Assembly: GCA_020050835.1 (NCBI GenBank)
Contig: JAGVKB010000150.1
Coordinates: 1-64,000, forward strand
Source: Candidatus Obscuribacterales bacterium
GTDB lineage: Bacteria; Cyanobacteriota; Vampirovibrionia; Obscuribacterales; Obscuribacteraceae
Direction of reading: 5' to 3'
Length of the DNA stretch: 64,000 nt
The position numbers and the translations under genes were made by a program. Under the pieces are notes generated by a model, which searched no databases, was not told the origin of the DNA, and was given only the letters and a program-made list of their open reading frames with translations. Shown here piece by piece: positions 54,284-63,001 of the stretch. Each line of letters starts with the position of its first letter. Positions within the stretch are counted from its first letter, which is position 1.

Positions 54284-55279
54284 ATGATTTCAGGGAAGTC
54301 CAGCCCAACCGGTCGTAGAGTCTTGATTACAGGTGGGGCCGGGTTCATCGGCAGTCACCTGGTAGACAGATTGCTTGCCGCCGGCGATAGCATCGTCGTG
54401 CTCGACAATTTCAATGACTTTTACAATCCAAACGTAAAGAGGAGCAATGTCGAGCAACATCTCAAGCACTCCCGCTACAAGCTGAGCGAAGGCGATATCC
54501 GAGATGACAACAGTCTTGCCGATACGCTCAAGCTTGGACCGTTTGATGTTGTGGTCCATCTCGCGGCGATGGCCGGAGTGCGCCCATCCATCTCACAGCC
54601 GGCTCATTATATGGACGTCAACGTCACCGGCACGCAGAAGTTGATCGGCGCACTCAACCACGCCGGCTTCGACGGAAGGCTTGTATTCGGCAGCTCGAGC
54701 TCGGTTTACGGAGCCAGATCCGGAGAGTGCTTTCTCGAGACCGACCGAATCGATCAACCGTTGTCGCCCTACGCAACCTCCAAAGCCGCTAGCGAGTTGT
54801 TGTGCTACAGCGCCTTTCATACCACCGGACTGCCGGTAGTGTGCTTGAGATTTTTCACGGTTTTTGGTCCACGGCAAAGACCGGACCTGGCGATCCACAA
54901 ATTTTGCCACTTAATCGAAGCAGGACAGCCAGTCGAGATCTTCGGCGATGGGAAGAGCAAGCGCGACTACACTTTCGTAGGTGATATCGTATCTGGTATC
55001 GAAAGCGCAATCACTTACGATCTGCCCGGCTACGATATCATCAACCTCGGACGCTCTGAGCCGGTTTACTTGCTCGACTTGATCCAAGCGCTCGAGCATG
55101 CTCTAGGCAAAGAAGCAAAGCTCGTACACAAACCGTTTCAAGTCGGAGATGTACCGTACACTTATGCTGGAATTGACAAGGCTAAACAAGTGCTCGGCTA
55201 TAACCCTTCGACCGATTTTTCAGAAGGGATAAAGCTTTTCGTCCAATGGTATCTCGGTAAGCACGCGGCGGTCAGCTAA
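54284..55279 (+). CDS. NAD-dependent sugar epimerase (UDP-glucuronate 4-epimerase-like)
   Basis: 331 residues of the extended SDR type: V-L-I-T-G-G-A-G-F-I-G-S-H near the start, L-D-N-F-N-D-F-Y-N-P, H-L-A-A-M-A-G-V-R-P-S, G-S-S-S-S-V-Y-G and the catalytic Y-A-T-S-K. The F-N-D-F-Y and A-G-V-R-P-S segments are typical of UDP-GlcA 4-epimerases. An earlier ATG at 54254 would overlap the preceding gene; the ATG at 54284 follows AGGAAA and is preferred. Likely role: surface polysaccharide precursor supply. Confidence 0.87.
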   Translation: MISGKSSPTGRRVLITGGAGFIGSHLVDRLLAAGDSIVVLDNFNDFYNPNVKRSNVEQHLKHSRYKLSEGDIRDDNSLADTLKLGPFDVVVHLAAMAGVRPSISQPAHYMDVNVTGTQKLIGALNHAGFDGRLVFGSSSSVYGARSGECFLETDRIDQPLSPYATSKAASELLCYSAFHTTGLPVVCLRFFTVFGPRQRPDLAIHKFCHLIEAGQPVEIFGDGKSKRDYTFVGDIVSGIESAITYDLPGYDIINLGRSEPVYLLDLIQALEHALGKEAKLVHKPFQVGDVPYTYAGIDKAKQVLGYNPSTDFSEGIKLFVQWYLGKHAAVS

Positions 55280-55326
55280 TCAGCAGACCCAGCTCGTGTG
55301 CCAATAGGCTCCGGAGAAAACAAATT

Positions 55327-56124
55327 ATGAATTCCGCCAGATTGTTCTTGCTGCTAGGAGCTATCTCTACTTTATCAGGATGCACCATAGTCGAACCGGG
55401 TGAAAGAGGGGTGAAGGTAAGCTTAGGACAGCTTGACCGCAATCTACTGTCATCGGGCATGCAAACTTACTTTCCGCTGACAGACAGAATAGTTACATAC
55501 TCAGTGAAACAAGAGACTGTGGGCGGTCAAGCTGAACCGCTCACTGCAGACCAGCAGCCAATTACAATCAACTACACGGTTTTGTATCAAATTCCGGAGT
55601 CACAAGTTTTGACTCTATACGAAAAATATGCGGGCAATCCTTACGAACGGCTGGTAGCACCGCAGATTCAAGAAGCTTTCCGCCAGGTGGTCTCGCAGTA
55701 CAAAGCGGACATGGCCACCAAGAATGTCAATTCCATCAAGAACCAGGTGCTTGACATGGTGCGCCAGAACGTTAAGGGTCTGGTGCAGGTCAATGACATT
55801 CCGATCACTCATGTAGGGCTACCAGAAGTGCTTCAGCAAGCGATTGCCCAGAAACAAGTAATGGAGCAGCAGGCTCTGCAAAAATCCTATGAATTGGACA
55901 AAGCCAAGAAGGAAGCGGAGATTACTGTCGCTAACGCGCAAGCGCAAGCTCAAGCCATTTCATTGCAAAGCCAGGCACTGCAGAAGAACCCGGCGCTGAT
56001 CGAATACGAGCGTGTCAAGAAATGGGACGGCGTGATGCCAACCACTCTGGTGACCAGCGGCAGCGGCGGCGGTTTTGGCACTCTCATCCAGGTTCAGCCA
56101 GGAGCAGCTGCCAGGACTAAGTAA
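55327..56124 (+). CDS. SPFH/prohibitin-domain lipoprotein
   Basis: 265 residues. The N-terminal signal ends in a lipobox L-S-G-C (Cys19), so it should be lipid-anchored. An SPFH domain follows (G-E-R-G-V-K-V through residue 170), then a helical Ala/Gln-rich coiled-coil (A-Q-A-Q-A-Q-A) and a Gly-rich tail. Prohibitins usually have a transmembrane anchor, so a lipid anchor is less common. They build large rings and often control FtsH proteases; ftsH is about 3.3 kb downstream but not adjacent. Confidence 0.82.
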   Translation: MNSARLFLLLGAISTLSGCTIVEPGERGVKVSLGQLDRNLLSSGMQTYFPLTDRIVTYSVKQETVGGQAEPLTADQQPITINYTVLYQIPESQVLTLYEKYAGNPYERLVAPQIQEAFRQVVSQYKADMATKNVNSIKNQVLDMVRQNVKGLVQVNDIPITHVGLPEVLQQAIAQKQVMEQQALQKSYELDKAKKEAEITVANAQAQAQAISLQSQALQKNPALIEYERVKKWDGVMPTTLVTSGSGGGFGTLIQVQPGAAARTK

Positions 56125-56170
56125 TAATGCGCCGGCCGAAAATGAAATCAAACGGTTAAGCGGCGCTTCT

Positions 56171-56452
56171 TCAAGCGTCTCGCTTCGTCTCCGGGGCCGA
56201 TGCCCGCTCGGAGGTTTCGATACACTTGGTCATGTATTCGGTCGTCTCTTGAACTTGGCCGAGCTGCCGCTTGAGCTCCATCACTTCGCTTTCCAAGAAC
56301 TGTACCCGCTCCTGAAGCCCGAGCTCCCGGCTCGACTCGGCACCATGGGCGCGCGCCTTCAGCTTTTCTGAAAATGCCTGAGCGACCGGGCGCACGACGA
56401 AAATGACGATCGTCAATCCCAAAAGAAAACCGAATATATCTAGAACAACCAC
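56171..56452 (-). CDS. Small membrane protein with coiled coil
   Basis: 93 residues from a GTG with GGAG seven bases ahead. One membrane helix (I-F-G-F-L-L-G-L-T-I-V-I-F-V-V) at the N-terminus and a charged coiled coil (Q-E-R-V-Q-F-L-E-S-E-V-M-E-L-K-R-Q-L) after it. The layout recalls PspB-like or phage-shock proteins but no homology is claimed. The frame extends to 56503 without a better start. Confidence 0.6.
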   Translation of the reverse strand: MVVLDIFGFLLGLTIVIFVVRPVAQAFSEKLKARAHGAESSRELGLQERVQFLESEVMELKRQLGQVQETTEYMTKCIETSERASAPETKRDA

Positions 56453-56598
56453 TGACTTTCTCCACCGGTCAAGAGAGATACTAACAATTATTATCCAAGG
56501 CATCCCTGTTTAACAGCCCGATCTGCAACGATTCCGCCACCCGGCAAGCGGAGCGCCTTGACAGACGGCATATAGTCTCTGGATAATCACAGATACTC

Positions 56599-56672
56599 GG
56601 CACGGTAGCTCAGTTGGTTAGAGCACGCGACTCATAACCGCGTTGTCGGCAGTTCGATTCTGCCCCGTGCCA
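56599..56672 (+). tRNA. tRNA with CAU anticodon (elongator Met or Ile2)
   Basis: 74 nt forming a full cloverleaf: acceptor GGCACGG/CCGTGCC, D-arm GCTC/GAGC, anticodon loop CTCATAA, T-arm GGCAG/CTGCC and discriminator A. CCA is not encoded. The anticodon stem has one A-C mismatch next to the loop. The 1-72 pair is G-C, which argues against initiator tRNA. Elongator tRNA-Met and tRNA-Ile2 share this anticodon; the arm G-C-G-A-C-T-C-A-T-A-A resembles E. coli Ile2, and tilS, whose product modifies Ile2, lies 1 kb away, but the identity cannot be settled by eye. Confidence 0.92.
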
Positions 56673-56723
56673 GATTTCTTAACCTTGCTCACACTAAAGC
56701 TTCGGCACGAGCATAGTCACCCA

Positions 56724-57593
56724 CTAGAAATTCTCCCGACGGGGAACTCTCTGTCTTTCGACATCTCCGAAGTGGAAATTTCTGTACTCAGCCTGTTCGG
56801 CAGTCTTGATTCCTGCGGTTTGGGTAACTATCAGCCTTCTGGACTTTCGCGGGTAGCGCAATACGCTGCTTCCTTGCAGGGAATCAATCGCATCGAGAAC
56901 GGCCTTGTCGTATGCCGGGTGACCGGACGAGTGCAAGAGCTTGATATGAATGATTTTCAATTCAGGTGTTACCTGGCAGCTGAACCAGGCGATCGTTCCC
57001 ATCGGAAAGGCGCTGACCATCGTTCGTCTGACTGGATCCCAGCGGAGCGTGGTCTCACTTGGGTTGTTGAGCGACTCTTGCATACCGGATTGAATCGCAT
57101 GCAAGAATCGATTGCGCCAGCGATCCCACTCCACCATCAGCTCAGCGTCCGCTACATCAGGATCTTCACCAGCTGCTCCCGCCTGCAAATTGGGATCGTC
57201 CTTGGCGGCGAACCCTTGAATTCTGCCAGTCTTAGGATCCAATTTCCCTGTCAGCGGTGCGCCCGAGCCGCCTGTATCGACCTTGCCATTCAAAGCATCG
57301 TCTTTGGCCGCCCCATTCATCCGGTCCATCGTGCCGGACCCAAAAGACTCATCAAGTTGCCCATGCTGCGGAGTTTTCTTCGGCTTCAAAACTGGCACCG
57401 GCATCGGCTCCGAGATTGCCGGCATCGGATCGGTGCTTGGAAGCACGCCGGTCTCCTGAACATTGCCCTCCAGTTTGGTTCCCTCAGCAAGAGCCGCACC
57501 GGCGGTGACAACCAGAAGTAGGGAAAGCGCAATACCAGACCACAATTGAGCGTTCGATTCGCGCGTTACCGTCCGGGAAACATTCGTTGCCAT
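56724..57593 (-). CDS. Membrane-anchored protein with TonB-C-like domain
   Basis: 289 residues from the ATG at 57593 (AGG upstream; a GTG at 57632 is possible). One N-terminal membrane helix, then a Pro/Gly-rich low-complexity linker (A-I-S-E-P-M-P-V-P-V-L-K-P-K-K), and a C-terminal domain where G-H-P-A-Y-D-K-A-V-L-D-A-I follows a beta-strand, as in TonB C-termini. No ExbB/ExbD or TonB receptor is in view. It is divergent from tilS. Confidence 0.6.
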   Translation of the reverse strand: MATNVSRTVTRESNAQLWSGIALSLLLVVTAGAALAEGTKLEGNVQETGVLPSTDPMPAISEPMPVPVLKPKKTPQHGQLDESFGSGTMDRMNGAAKDDALNGKVDTGGSGAPLTGKLDPKTGRIQGFAAKDDPNLQAGAAGEDPDVADAELMVEWDRWRNRFLHAIQSGMQESLNNPSETTLRWDPVRRTMVSAFPMGTIAWFSCQVTPELKIIHIKLLHSSGHPAYDKAVLDAIDSLQGSSVLRYPRKSRRLIVTQTAGIKTAEQAEYRNFHFGDVERQRVPRRENF

Positions 57594-57668
57594 GTGATGA
57601 GCCTGATACGATACCTTTGCCGACCTATTCACAGTTTTACATAAATCTCCGCAATAAGCGATTTCAAA

Positions 57669-59207
57669 ATGGGCAAAACCGATCCCTCAGGGACTGGACA
57701 GGGCGACAAAGCCCGGACCGAACGGGCCGACAAGCTGGACTTTACACCTGGCTCCGGCCGCTTCATGGAGCTGTTCAAACAGGGACTAAGAGGGGCTTTG
57801 TCCGCCGTTGTCCGTCTGAACTCGGACAGCGTCAACAGCGGCAGTGAAAAATTTCTGCTGGCAATCTCCGGCGGTCCGGATTCAACCGCCCTTCTGCTCG
57901 CAGCCGAACGCCTTGCCAAGGAGCAGGAAATCGACCTCCATCTTTGCCACATCAATCATCAGCTCCGCGGACCTGAGTCCGATTCCGACGAACGCTTTTG
58001 CGCTGAGCTGGCTTACCGGCTGAACCTTCCACTGACGATTCGCCACATGAGCGAATATTGCTCAATCCCGTCCGGGCACGCCGCCGAGGAGCTGCTGAGA
58101 TCGGCGCGTTACGCGCTGTTGAGTCACACAGCCAGTACGGTCGGAGCAAGTTTCATTCTGACCGGACACACCCTGGACGATCAGATCGAAACGATGCTTT
58201 TTCGCCTCTTTCGTGGCACCGGACCGGGTGGTCTGCTGGGAATGGATATCGCTCGGCCGATAGATGAAACGATTTTCCTACTGCGCCCGCTGCTCTCATT
58301 GAGCCGAGCCGACTGTCAGGAATTTCTAGTGCAAGCCGATCAGGCTGCAGTCTTTGATTCATCCAATCAGTCAATGGACTACACCAGAAACTTTATCCGG
58401 CTCCAGATAATGCCGCTGGTGCGGAACCGTTTTCCCGGATTCGAAGAGCGTCTTCAAAACCTTCGCACGATTCTGGAAGAAGACGAACGGCTACTCAACC
58501 AGCTGACGAATGAAGCCCAATCGCGGCTGGAAAGCGACGCAGGTTGCACAAGCGATCGCTGGAAAACTCGGCAGTTTCTGGCATTACCAGGGGCTCTTCG
58601 ACTGCGATTGCTTGCCGCAGCCATGCGGCAACGAGAGATTGGCTTCAGTTTCCAACGTATTCAATCCGCTCTTTTTACCTTAACGAACGGTGGTGCCCTA
58701 ACTTTGAACGGCAGTTGGGACGTTCGAGCGGACGCAGAGTTTATCGACTGGGTAAAAGGACTGCGTGAATCCGCAGCGGTAAAGCTTGAGCCGAGCACGG
58801 CGGTCGCGGTCAGACTGCCCGGGTTGACAATCGCCCCGATCTTTGGCTGCGCCTTGAGAGCCGAACTCTGGCCCGACTGCGATTCAGTCAATCAGTTTCC
58901 CGATAGAGCATCAGCGGAAGCGCTCGTAGATTTAGCAAGCGTGAAGCTCCCGCTTGAGATTCGGCGCAGACGAGGCGGCGATCGGATTCGACCATTTGGA
59001 ATGGATAATCCGGTACGTCTCAAAAAATTTCTTCACAACCTGAAGTCGGAGCAGTCCTGGCGAAAGTCAGCGCTCGTGCTGGCCGATCAAGACGAGGTAC
59101 TTTGGATCCCCGGAATTGGGTTGAGCAATAAAGTTCGCGTTAACAACAAGCCATCTCATCGCCTTTTCTGGCTGGACATCGCGCAGGACGAAGGCGAACT
59201 GTGCTAA
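57669..59207 (+). CDS. tilS: tRNA(Ile)-lysidine synthase
   Basis: Modifies C34 of tRNA-Ile2(CAU) to lysidine so that it reads AUA. The 512-residue protein has the PP-loop S-G-G-P-D-S (residues 67-72), the H-I-N-H-Q-L-R-G motif, G-H-T-L-D-D-Q-I-E-T and F-R-G-T-G-P-G-G-L-L-G, all characteristic, and the C-terminal TilS domain (R-R-R-G-G-D-R-I-R-P near 436). A 50-residue N-terminal extension before the core is rich in charged residues. Ends before ftsH, a common tilS-ftsH order. Confidence 0.95.
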   Translation: MGKTDPSGTGQGDKARTERADKLDFTPGSGRFMELFKQGLRGALSAVVRLNSDSVNSGSEKFLLAISGGPDSTALLLAAERLAKEQEIDLHLCHINHQLRGPESDSDERFCAELAYRLNLPLTIRHMSEYCSIPSGHAAEELLRSARYALLSHTASTVGASFILTGHTLDDQIETMLFRLFRGTGPGGLLGMDIARPIDETIFLLRPLLSLSRADCQEFLVQADQAAVFDSSNQSMDYTRNFIRLQIMPLVRNRFPGFEERLQNLRTILEEDERLLNQLTNEAQSRLESDAGCTSDRWKTRQFLALPGALRLRLLAAAMRQREIGFSFQRIQSALFTLTNGGALTLNGSWDVRADAEFIDWVKGLRESAAVKLEPSTAVAVRLPGLTIAPIFGCALRAELWPDCDSVNQFPDRASAEALVDLASVKLPLEIRRRRGGDRIRPFGMDNPVRLKKFLHNLKSEQSWRKSALVLADQDEVLWIPGIGLSNKVRVNNKPSHRLFWLDIAQDEGELC

Positions 59208-59266
59208 GGTGAGAGCGATAATGAGCGCGAGCTGGAAAACCAGGCTGACTCTGCTTGAACGTTGAT

Positions 59267-59296
59267 ACAAAAGGCGGCTTCGGGAAGCCACTTTTC
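59267..59296 (+). terminator. Terminator-like hairpin after tilS
   Basis: GGCTT pairs with AAGCC around CGGG, with flanking AAAAG and CTTTT extending the stem. It suggests separate transcription of tilS and ftsH. Confidence 0.6.
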
Positions 59297-59382
59297 GTCG
59301 ACCCTAGTGGTTAGTGGCTTTTGTCGTATTATCGCCGAAAACGCCCACCCAGAGCCAAGTTTTAGACACACACTTAGCATGA

Positions 59383-59388
59383 TATAAT
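59383..59388 (+). promoter_or_regulatory. -10 element of ftsH
   Basis: A perfect TATAAT lies 32 bases before the ftsH ATG. The expected -35 place carries TTAGAC, a weak match. Confidence 0.55.
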
Positions 59389-59420
59389 CTGATGACAGAC
59401 TGATTGGAGCTTTTGAGCAG

Positions 59421-61400
59421 ATGAGGAAATACGGAACAACAGGCGCCGTTCTGTTTTTGTTGTTGGTATTGATAGTTTTTGCATTTTCGCTGAACAGCAT
59501 TACCAGGAAAGAGGACCCGCTTACTTATTCGAAGCTTCAGGAGATGATTGACAAGGGTAATGGCCAGATCCAGAGGGTCATCATTACCAACGGCGAGTCA
59601 ATCGTGCAGGTCAAACTGGCCAATCTTGAGCGCGAGCGCCAAGTGATTGTTCCGAGCGAATCGAAAGAAGACCTTGTCAAAGAGCTCAACAAGGCTGGTG
59701 TTCAACTGGAAGTACGAGAGCCGGACAAATCAAGTTTCTGGTTTAGCATGATTAGCTCATTCTTCCTGCCCATCCTACTTTTGGTTGGTTTCCTCTTCAT
59801 GTTCCGGAGCGCCCAATCCGGAGGAAATCAGGCGATGAGCTTCGGCCGCAGCCGCGCGAAGCTCATGGTCGACAGCAAGGTGAAGGTCAGCTTCAACGAT
59901 GTTGCGGGCATTGACGAAGCGAAGCAAGAATTACAAGAAGTAGTGGACTTCTTGAAAAACCCTGAGAAATTCCAGGCGCTTGGCGCCCGGATTCCCAGAG
60001 GGGTCTTGTTGGTGGGTGCTCCCGGAACTGGTAAGACTCTGCTGGCCAAAGCAGTAGCTGGCGAAGCCGGTGTGCCATTTTTCAGCATCTCCGGTTCAGA
60101 CTTCGTAGAAATGTTCGTCGGTGTCGGAGCGTCGCGCGTCAGAGATCTTTTCGACCAAGCAAAAAAACACGCCCCTTGTATCGTGTTCGTAGATGAAATT
60201 GATGCGGTCGGACGCCAACGCGGCGCCGGACTCGGCGGCGGCCATGACGAGCGAGAACAAACACTCAACCAGCTTCTGGTTGAAATGGATGGCTTTGAAG
60301 GAACCACTGGGATTATTGTGGTTGCAGCCACCAACCGCCCTGACATCTTGGATTCGGCGCTGTTGAGACCAGGCCGCTTCGATCGTCAGGTGGTGCTAGA
60401 CCGTCCCGACGTCGGCGGTCGAGAGCAGATTTTGTCAGTGCACGCCAAAGGCAAGCCGCTGGCAAAGGATGTCGATCTCAAAGTATTGGCTCGCCGGACT
60501 CCGGGTTTTACCGGAGCGGATCTCTCCAACCTCATCAACGAAGCGGCTTTGATTGCTGCGCGCCTGGACAAGCGCGAGATTGAAATGCCAGACCTCGAGC
60601 AAGCGATCGACAAAGTGGTGGCAGGTCCGGAAAGGAAGACTCGCATCATATCGGCCAAGGAAAAGGAGATGACCGCTTACCACGAAGTCGGTCACGCCTT
60701 GATGTGCAAGCTTTTACCGCACGCCCATCCGTTGCACAAAGTAAGTATCATTCCGCGCGGATTTGCACTTGGTCTGACGATGTTCCTCCCGGAAGAAGAC
60801 ATCTTGAGCCAGACGAGGTCTCAACTGTTCGACCAGATTGGAGTCAGCCTTGGCGGACGGGTCGCTGAAGAGACTGTCTACAGCGAGATCACTACCGGCG
60901 CTCAAGACGATCTCGAGAAGTGCACCAAGCTCGCTCGCCGCATGGTGACTGAGTTCGGAATGAGTGAACGCCTCGGTCCGATGACATTCGGGAAGCGCTA
61001 CGAACATGTCTTCCTCGGTCGTGACTTTGGACACGAACGCGATTATGGCGAGCAAATTGCCACCATTATCGACGAAGAAGTGAAGCGTATCATAAACAAT
61101 CAGTACGAAATAGTGACGGATCTCCTCAAGAAGCACCGCCCACACATGGATGCAATTGTGAAGGTTCTCCTCGAGAAAGAAACACTCGACGCCAAGGAAG
61201 TCGAGGCGATTATGGTTGAGGTCAATCAGAAGCTGGCTGCAGGAGCTGAAGACCAACCGCCTGATTCGACTCCGCCGTCGGCACAGGCTCCAGCCGGCAC
61301 CGAGGATGGTTATACATTTAGCTTGCAGGAACAGCCGAAGGAGTCGGAGCCGCCGCAAGATCCTGACGTCAAGCCGGAGTTAAAACCTAAATTTGCTTAG
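59421..61400 (+). CDS. ftsH: ATP-dependent zinc metalloprotease FtsH
   Basis: Membrane-bound AAA+ protease for quality control. 659 residues: two N-terminal membrane helices with a periplasmic loop between them, Walker A G-A-P-G-T-G-K-T (about 199), Walker [11 protein letters not shown], second region of homology with R-P-G-R-F-D-R, zinc motif H-E-V-G-H near 420 and a Pro/Gln-rich disordered tail. All catalytic residues are present. Confidence 0.97.
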   Translation: MRKYGTTGAVLFLLLVLIVFAFSLNSITRKEDPLTYSKLQEMIDKGNGQIQRVIITNGESIVQVKLANLERERQVIVPSESKEDLVKELNKAGVQLEVREPDKSSFWFSMISSFFLPILLLVGFLFMFRSAQSGGNQAMSFGRSRAKLMVDSKVKVSFNDVAGIDEAKQELQEVVDFLKNPEKFQALGARIPRGVLLVGAPGTGKTLLAKAVAGEAGVPFFSISGSDFVEMFVGVGASRVRDLFDQAKKHAPCIVFVDEIDAVGRQRGAGLGGGHDEREQTLNQLLVEMDGFEGTTGIIVVAATNRPDILDSALLRPGRFDRQVVLDRPDVGGREQILSVHAKGKPLAKDVDLKVLARRTPGFTGADLSNLINEAALIAARLDKREIEMPDLEQAIDKVVAGPERKTRIISAKEKEMTAYHEVGHALMCKLLPHAHPLHKVSIIPRGFALGLTMFLPEEDILSQTRSQLFDQIGVSLGGRVAEETVYSEITTGAQDDLEKCTKLARRMVTEFGMSERLGPMTFGKRYEHVFLGRDFGHERDYGEQIATIIDEEVKRIINNQYEIVTDLLKKHRPHMDAIVKVLLEKETLDAKEVEAIMVEVNQKLAAGAEDQPPDSTPPSAQAPAGTEDGYTFSLQEQPKESEPPQDPDVKPELKPKFA

Positions 61401-61587
61401 CAGCCTGCGCTGCACAGGGAAGAGCACCAATCCCATTGCGAAAGTTCGCACGGTGTCAGGAATGCACAGCATTGCATATGCGTCGATCGCAGGCATAAGA
61501 ATGCCGCGCATTGTGTTGGCAATGTCTACCTCCGTCCGCTAACGCGCCGATCGCTCCGATACTACATTCGGTATCGATTGCGATCAC

Positions 61588-62736
61588 TTACTTGCTCTTT
61601 TTATCCTTTTCCTTTTCGGCTCCAGGCGGTGGCTTGAGTTTGATCATGTCTCCGAACGACACCCCAAAAGGATTCTGCCCTGCCACTCCCTGCATCAACC
61701 CGGCACCCGGCCCGATAGTACCGATGTTGAATCCACCTCCCACACCGCCCCCGAGCTGCTGGACGTGCAAAGTGATCTGCGCCTTCATGGTGGGGTCGGT
61801 CTCCACCATCAAGCCGTTCTGAAACTCAGTCAACGCCTCGCTCATCTTGCCGGTCTTCTCCAATGCCAGCGCTAATCCATAGAGAATGTTCTTATCAGTT
61901 GAATTCAAGGACTTCGCCTTCCGGAAAGATTCAATGGCTGACTCGTACTCTCCGAGCTGAAATTGGGCGTTGCCGATGCTGTTCCAGGCCTGGGCATTCT
62001 TCGGATCGTCCTTAGAAGCAAGCTTGTACTCTTCAATCGCTTCCTTCCACTTGCCGTCGCTTGCCAGGATGTCCCCCTTGGCATTGTGCGCTTCCGGGTT
62101 TGTCCCCTTTTGTTTGATCGACTCATCAAAGTGCTGGATGCTAGAAGACTTATCGCCCTTCTTAAACTTGACCACTGCCATCGTCAGGTGCGCTTCTGGA
62201 AACTTCTTTTGATGCTTCAAAGCCTCTTCGACATGCTCGTGGGCACCATCTATGTCACCTTTTTGAAGCAGAGTAAGGCCGAGCGCATGGTGCGCCATCG
62301 AGGGATTGGCACCAACCTCAATCGCCTTTTTAAATGCTTTTTCGGCACCGACCAGATCGTTTTGCAATCTCAACAAATTGCCAAGCGCAAGGTGTGTGTC
62401 CTTGTGATTTGGCTTGATCTTGAGAATTGCTTCGCACTCGTCAATCGCTCCTTGATAGTCCTGTTTTTGCACATACATATTGAGCAGGCGAAGATGGGCA
62501 TCTACGAAATCAGGATCCAATTCGATTGACTTCTTGTAGGCCCTGATAGCACCTTCAATATTGCCGTTGAAGAACATCAAGTCACCGAGATCCATCTTGT
62601 GCCCGGCGCTCTCTTTTGCCAACGCCACATTCGGCATTGCTACTCCGGAAACAACCGCAACGAGCAAGAACATCGCAGATGTGCCCAGGCACACCCGTTT
62701 CGCAGAATTTATTCTCTTCAATTTCGTCACCAGCAT
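61588..62736 (-). CDS. Secreted TPR protein
   Basis: 382 residues: a signal peptide (cleavage near N-V-A-L-A-K-E), about eight TPR units (residues 45-320), then a Gly-rich stretch (G-G-G-V-G-G-G-F-N-I-G-T-I-G-P-G-A-G) and a Lys-rich C-terminus. The Gly-rich segment and tail follow the TPR domain, so it may be a scaffold in the envelope. Convergent with ftsH. Confidence 0.85.
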   Translation of the reverse strand: MLVTKLKRINSAKRVCLGTSAMFLLVAVVSGVAMPNVALAKESAGHKMDLGDLMFFNGNIEGAIRAYKKSIELDPDFVDAHLRLLNMYVQKQDYQGAIDECEAILKIKPNHKDTHLALGNLLRLQNDLVGAEKAFKKAIEVGANPSMAHHALGLTLLQKGDIDGAHEHVEEALKHQKKFPEAHLTMAVVKFKKGDKSSSIQHFDESIKQKGTNPEAHNAKGDILASDGKWKEAIEEYKLASKDDPKNAQAWNSIGNAQFQLGEYESAIESFRKAKSLNSTDKNILYGLALALEKTGKMSEALTEFQNGLMVETDPTMKAQITLHVQQLGGGVGGGFNIGTIGPGAGLMQGVAGQNPFGVSFGDMIKLKPPPGAEKEKDKKSK

Positions 62737-62940
62737 CTCAATCCCCGCCTGCCACCCAGCTCTCCTTCAGGTCCGATTGACAGTCCCATTCAATTCAAAT
62801 TAACACAAAAAGCATTCTTATAGTAATCGCCAAAACACTCACCGGCTGACAAGCGGCTGTGATCGAATCAATATTAAGTGATGGTTAGGTTTACTACAAA
62901 TTTTGTAATGGACGAGGATGATACTCTTATGTCCAATCGC

Positions 62941-62961
62941 AGCCGGAGCCAACCTCCGGCT
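62941..62961 (+). promoter_or_regulatory. Hairpin in the leader of the aldehyde dehydrogenase gene
   Basis: AGCCGGAG and CTCCGGCT pair perfectly (eight pairs) around CCAAC, 41 bases ahead of the start codon. No T-run follows, so a regulatory or mRNA-stability role is more likely than termination. Confidence 0.45.
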
Positions 62962-63001
62962 AATTAGAACCTTGACTAGAACCTTTCTGGAGGGTTGAAA
63001 C

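Noticed and set aside
60714-61358. 214-codon minus-strand open frame inside ftsH
   Set aside because: It is antisense to the well-conserved protease domain and has no family features.
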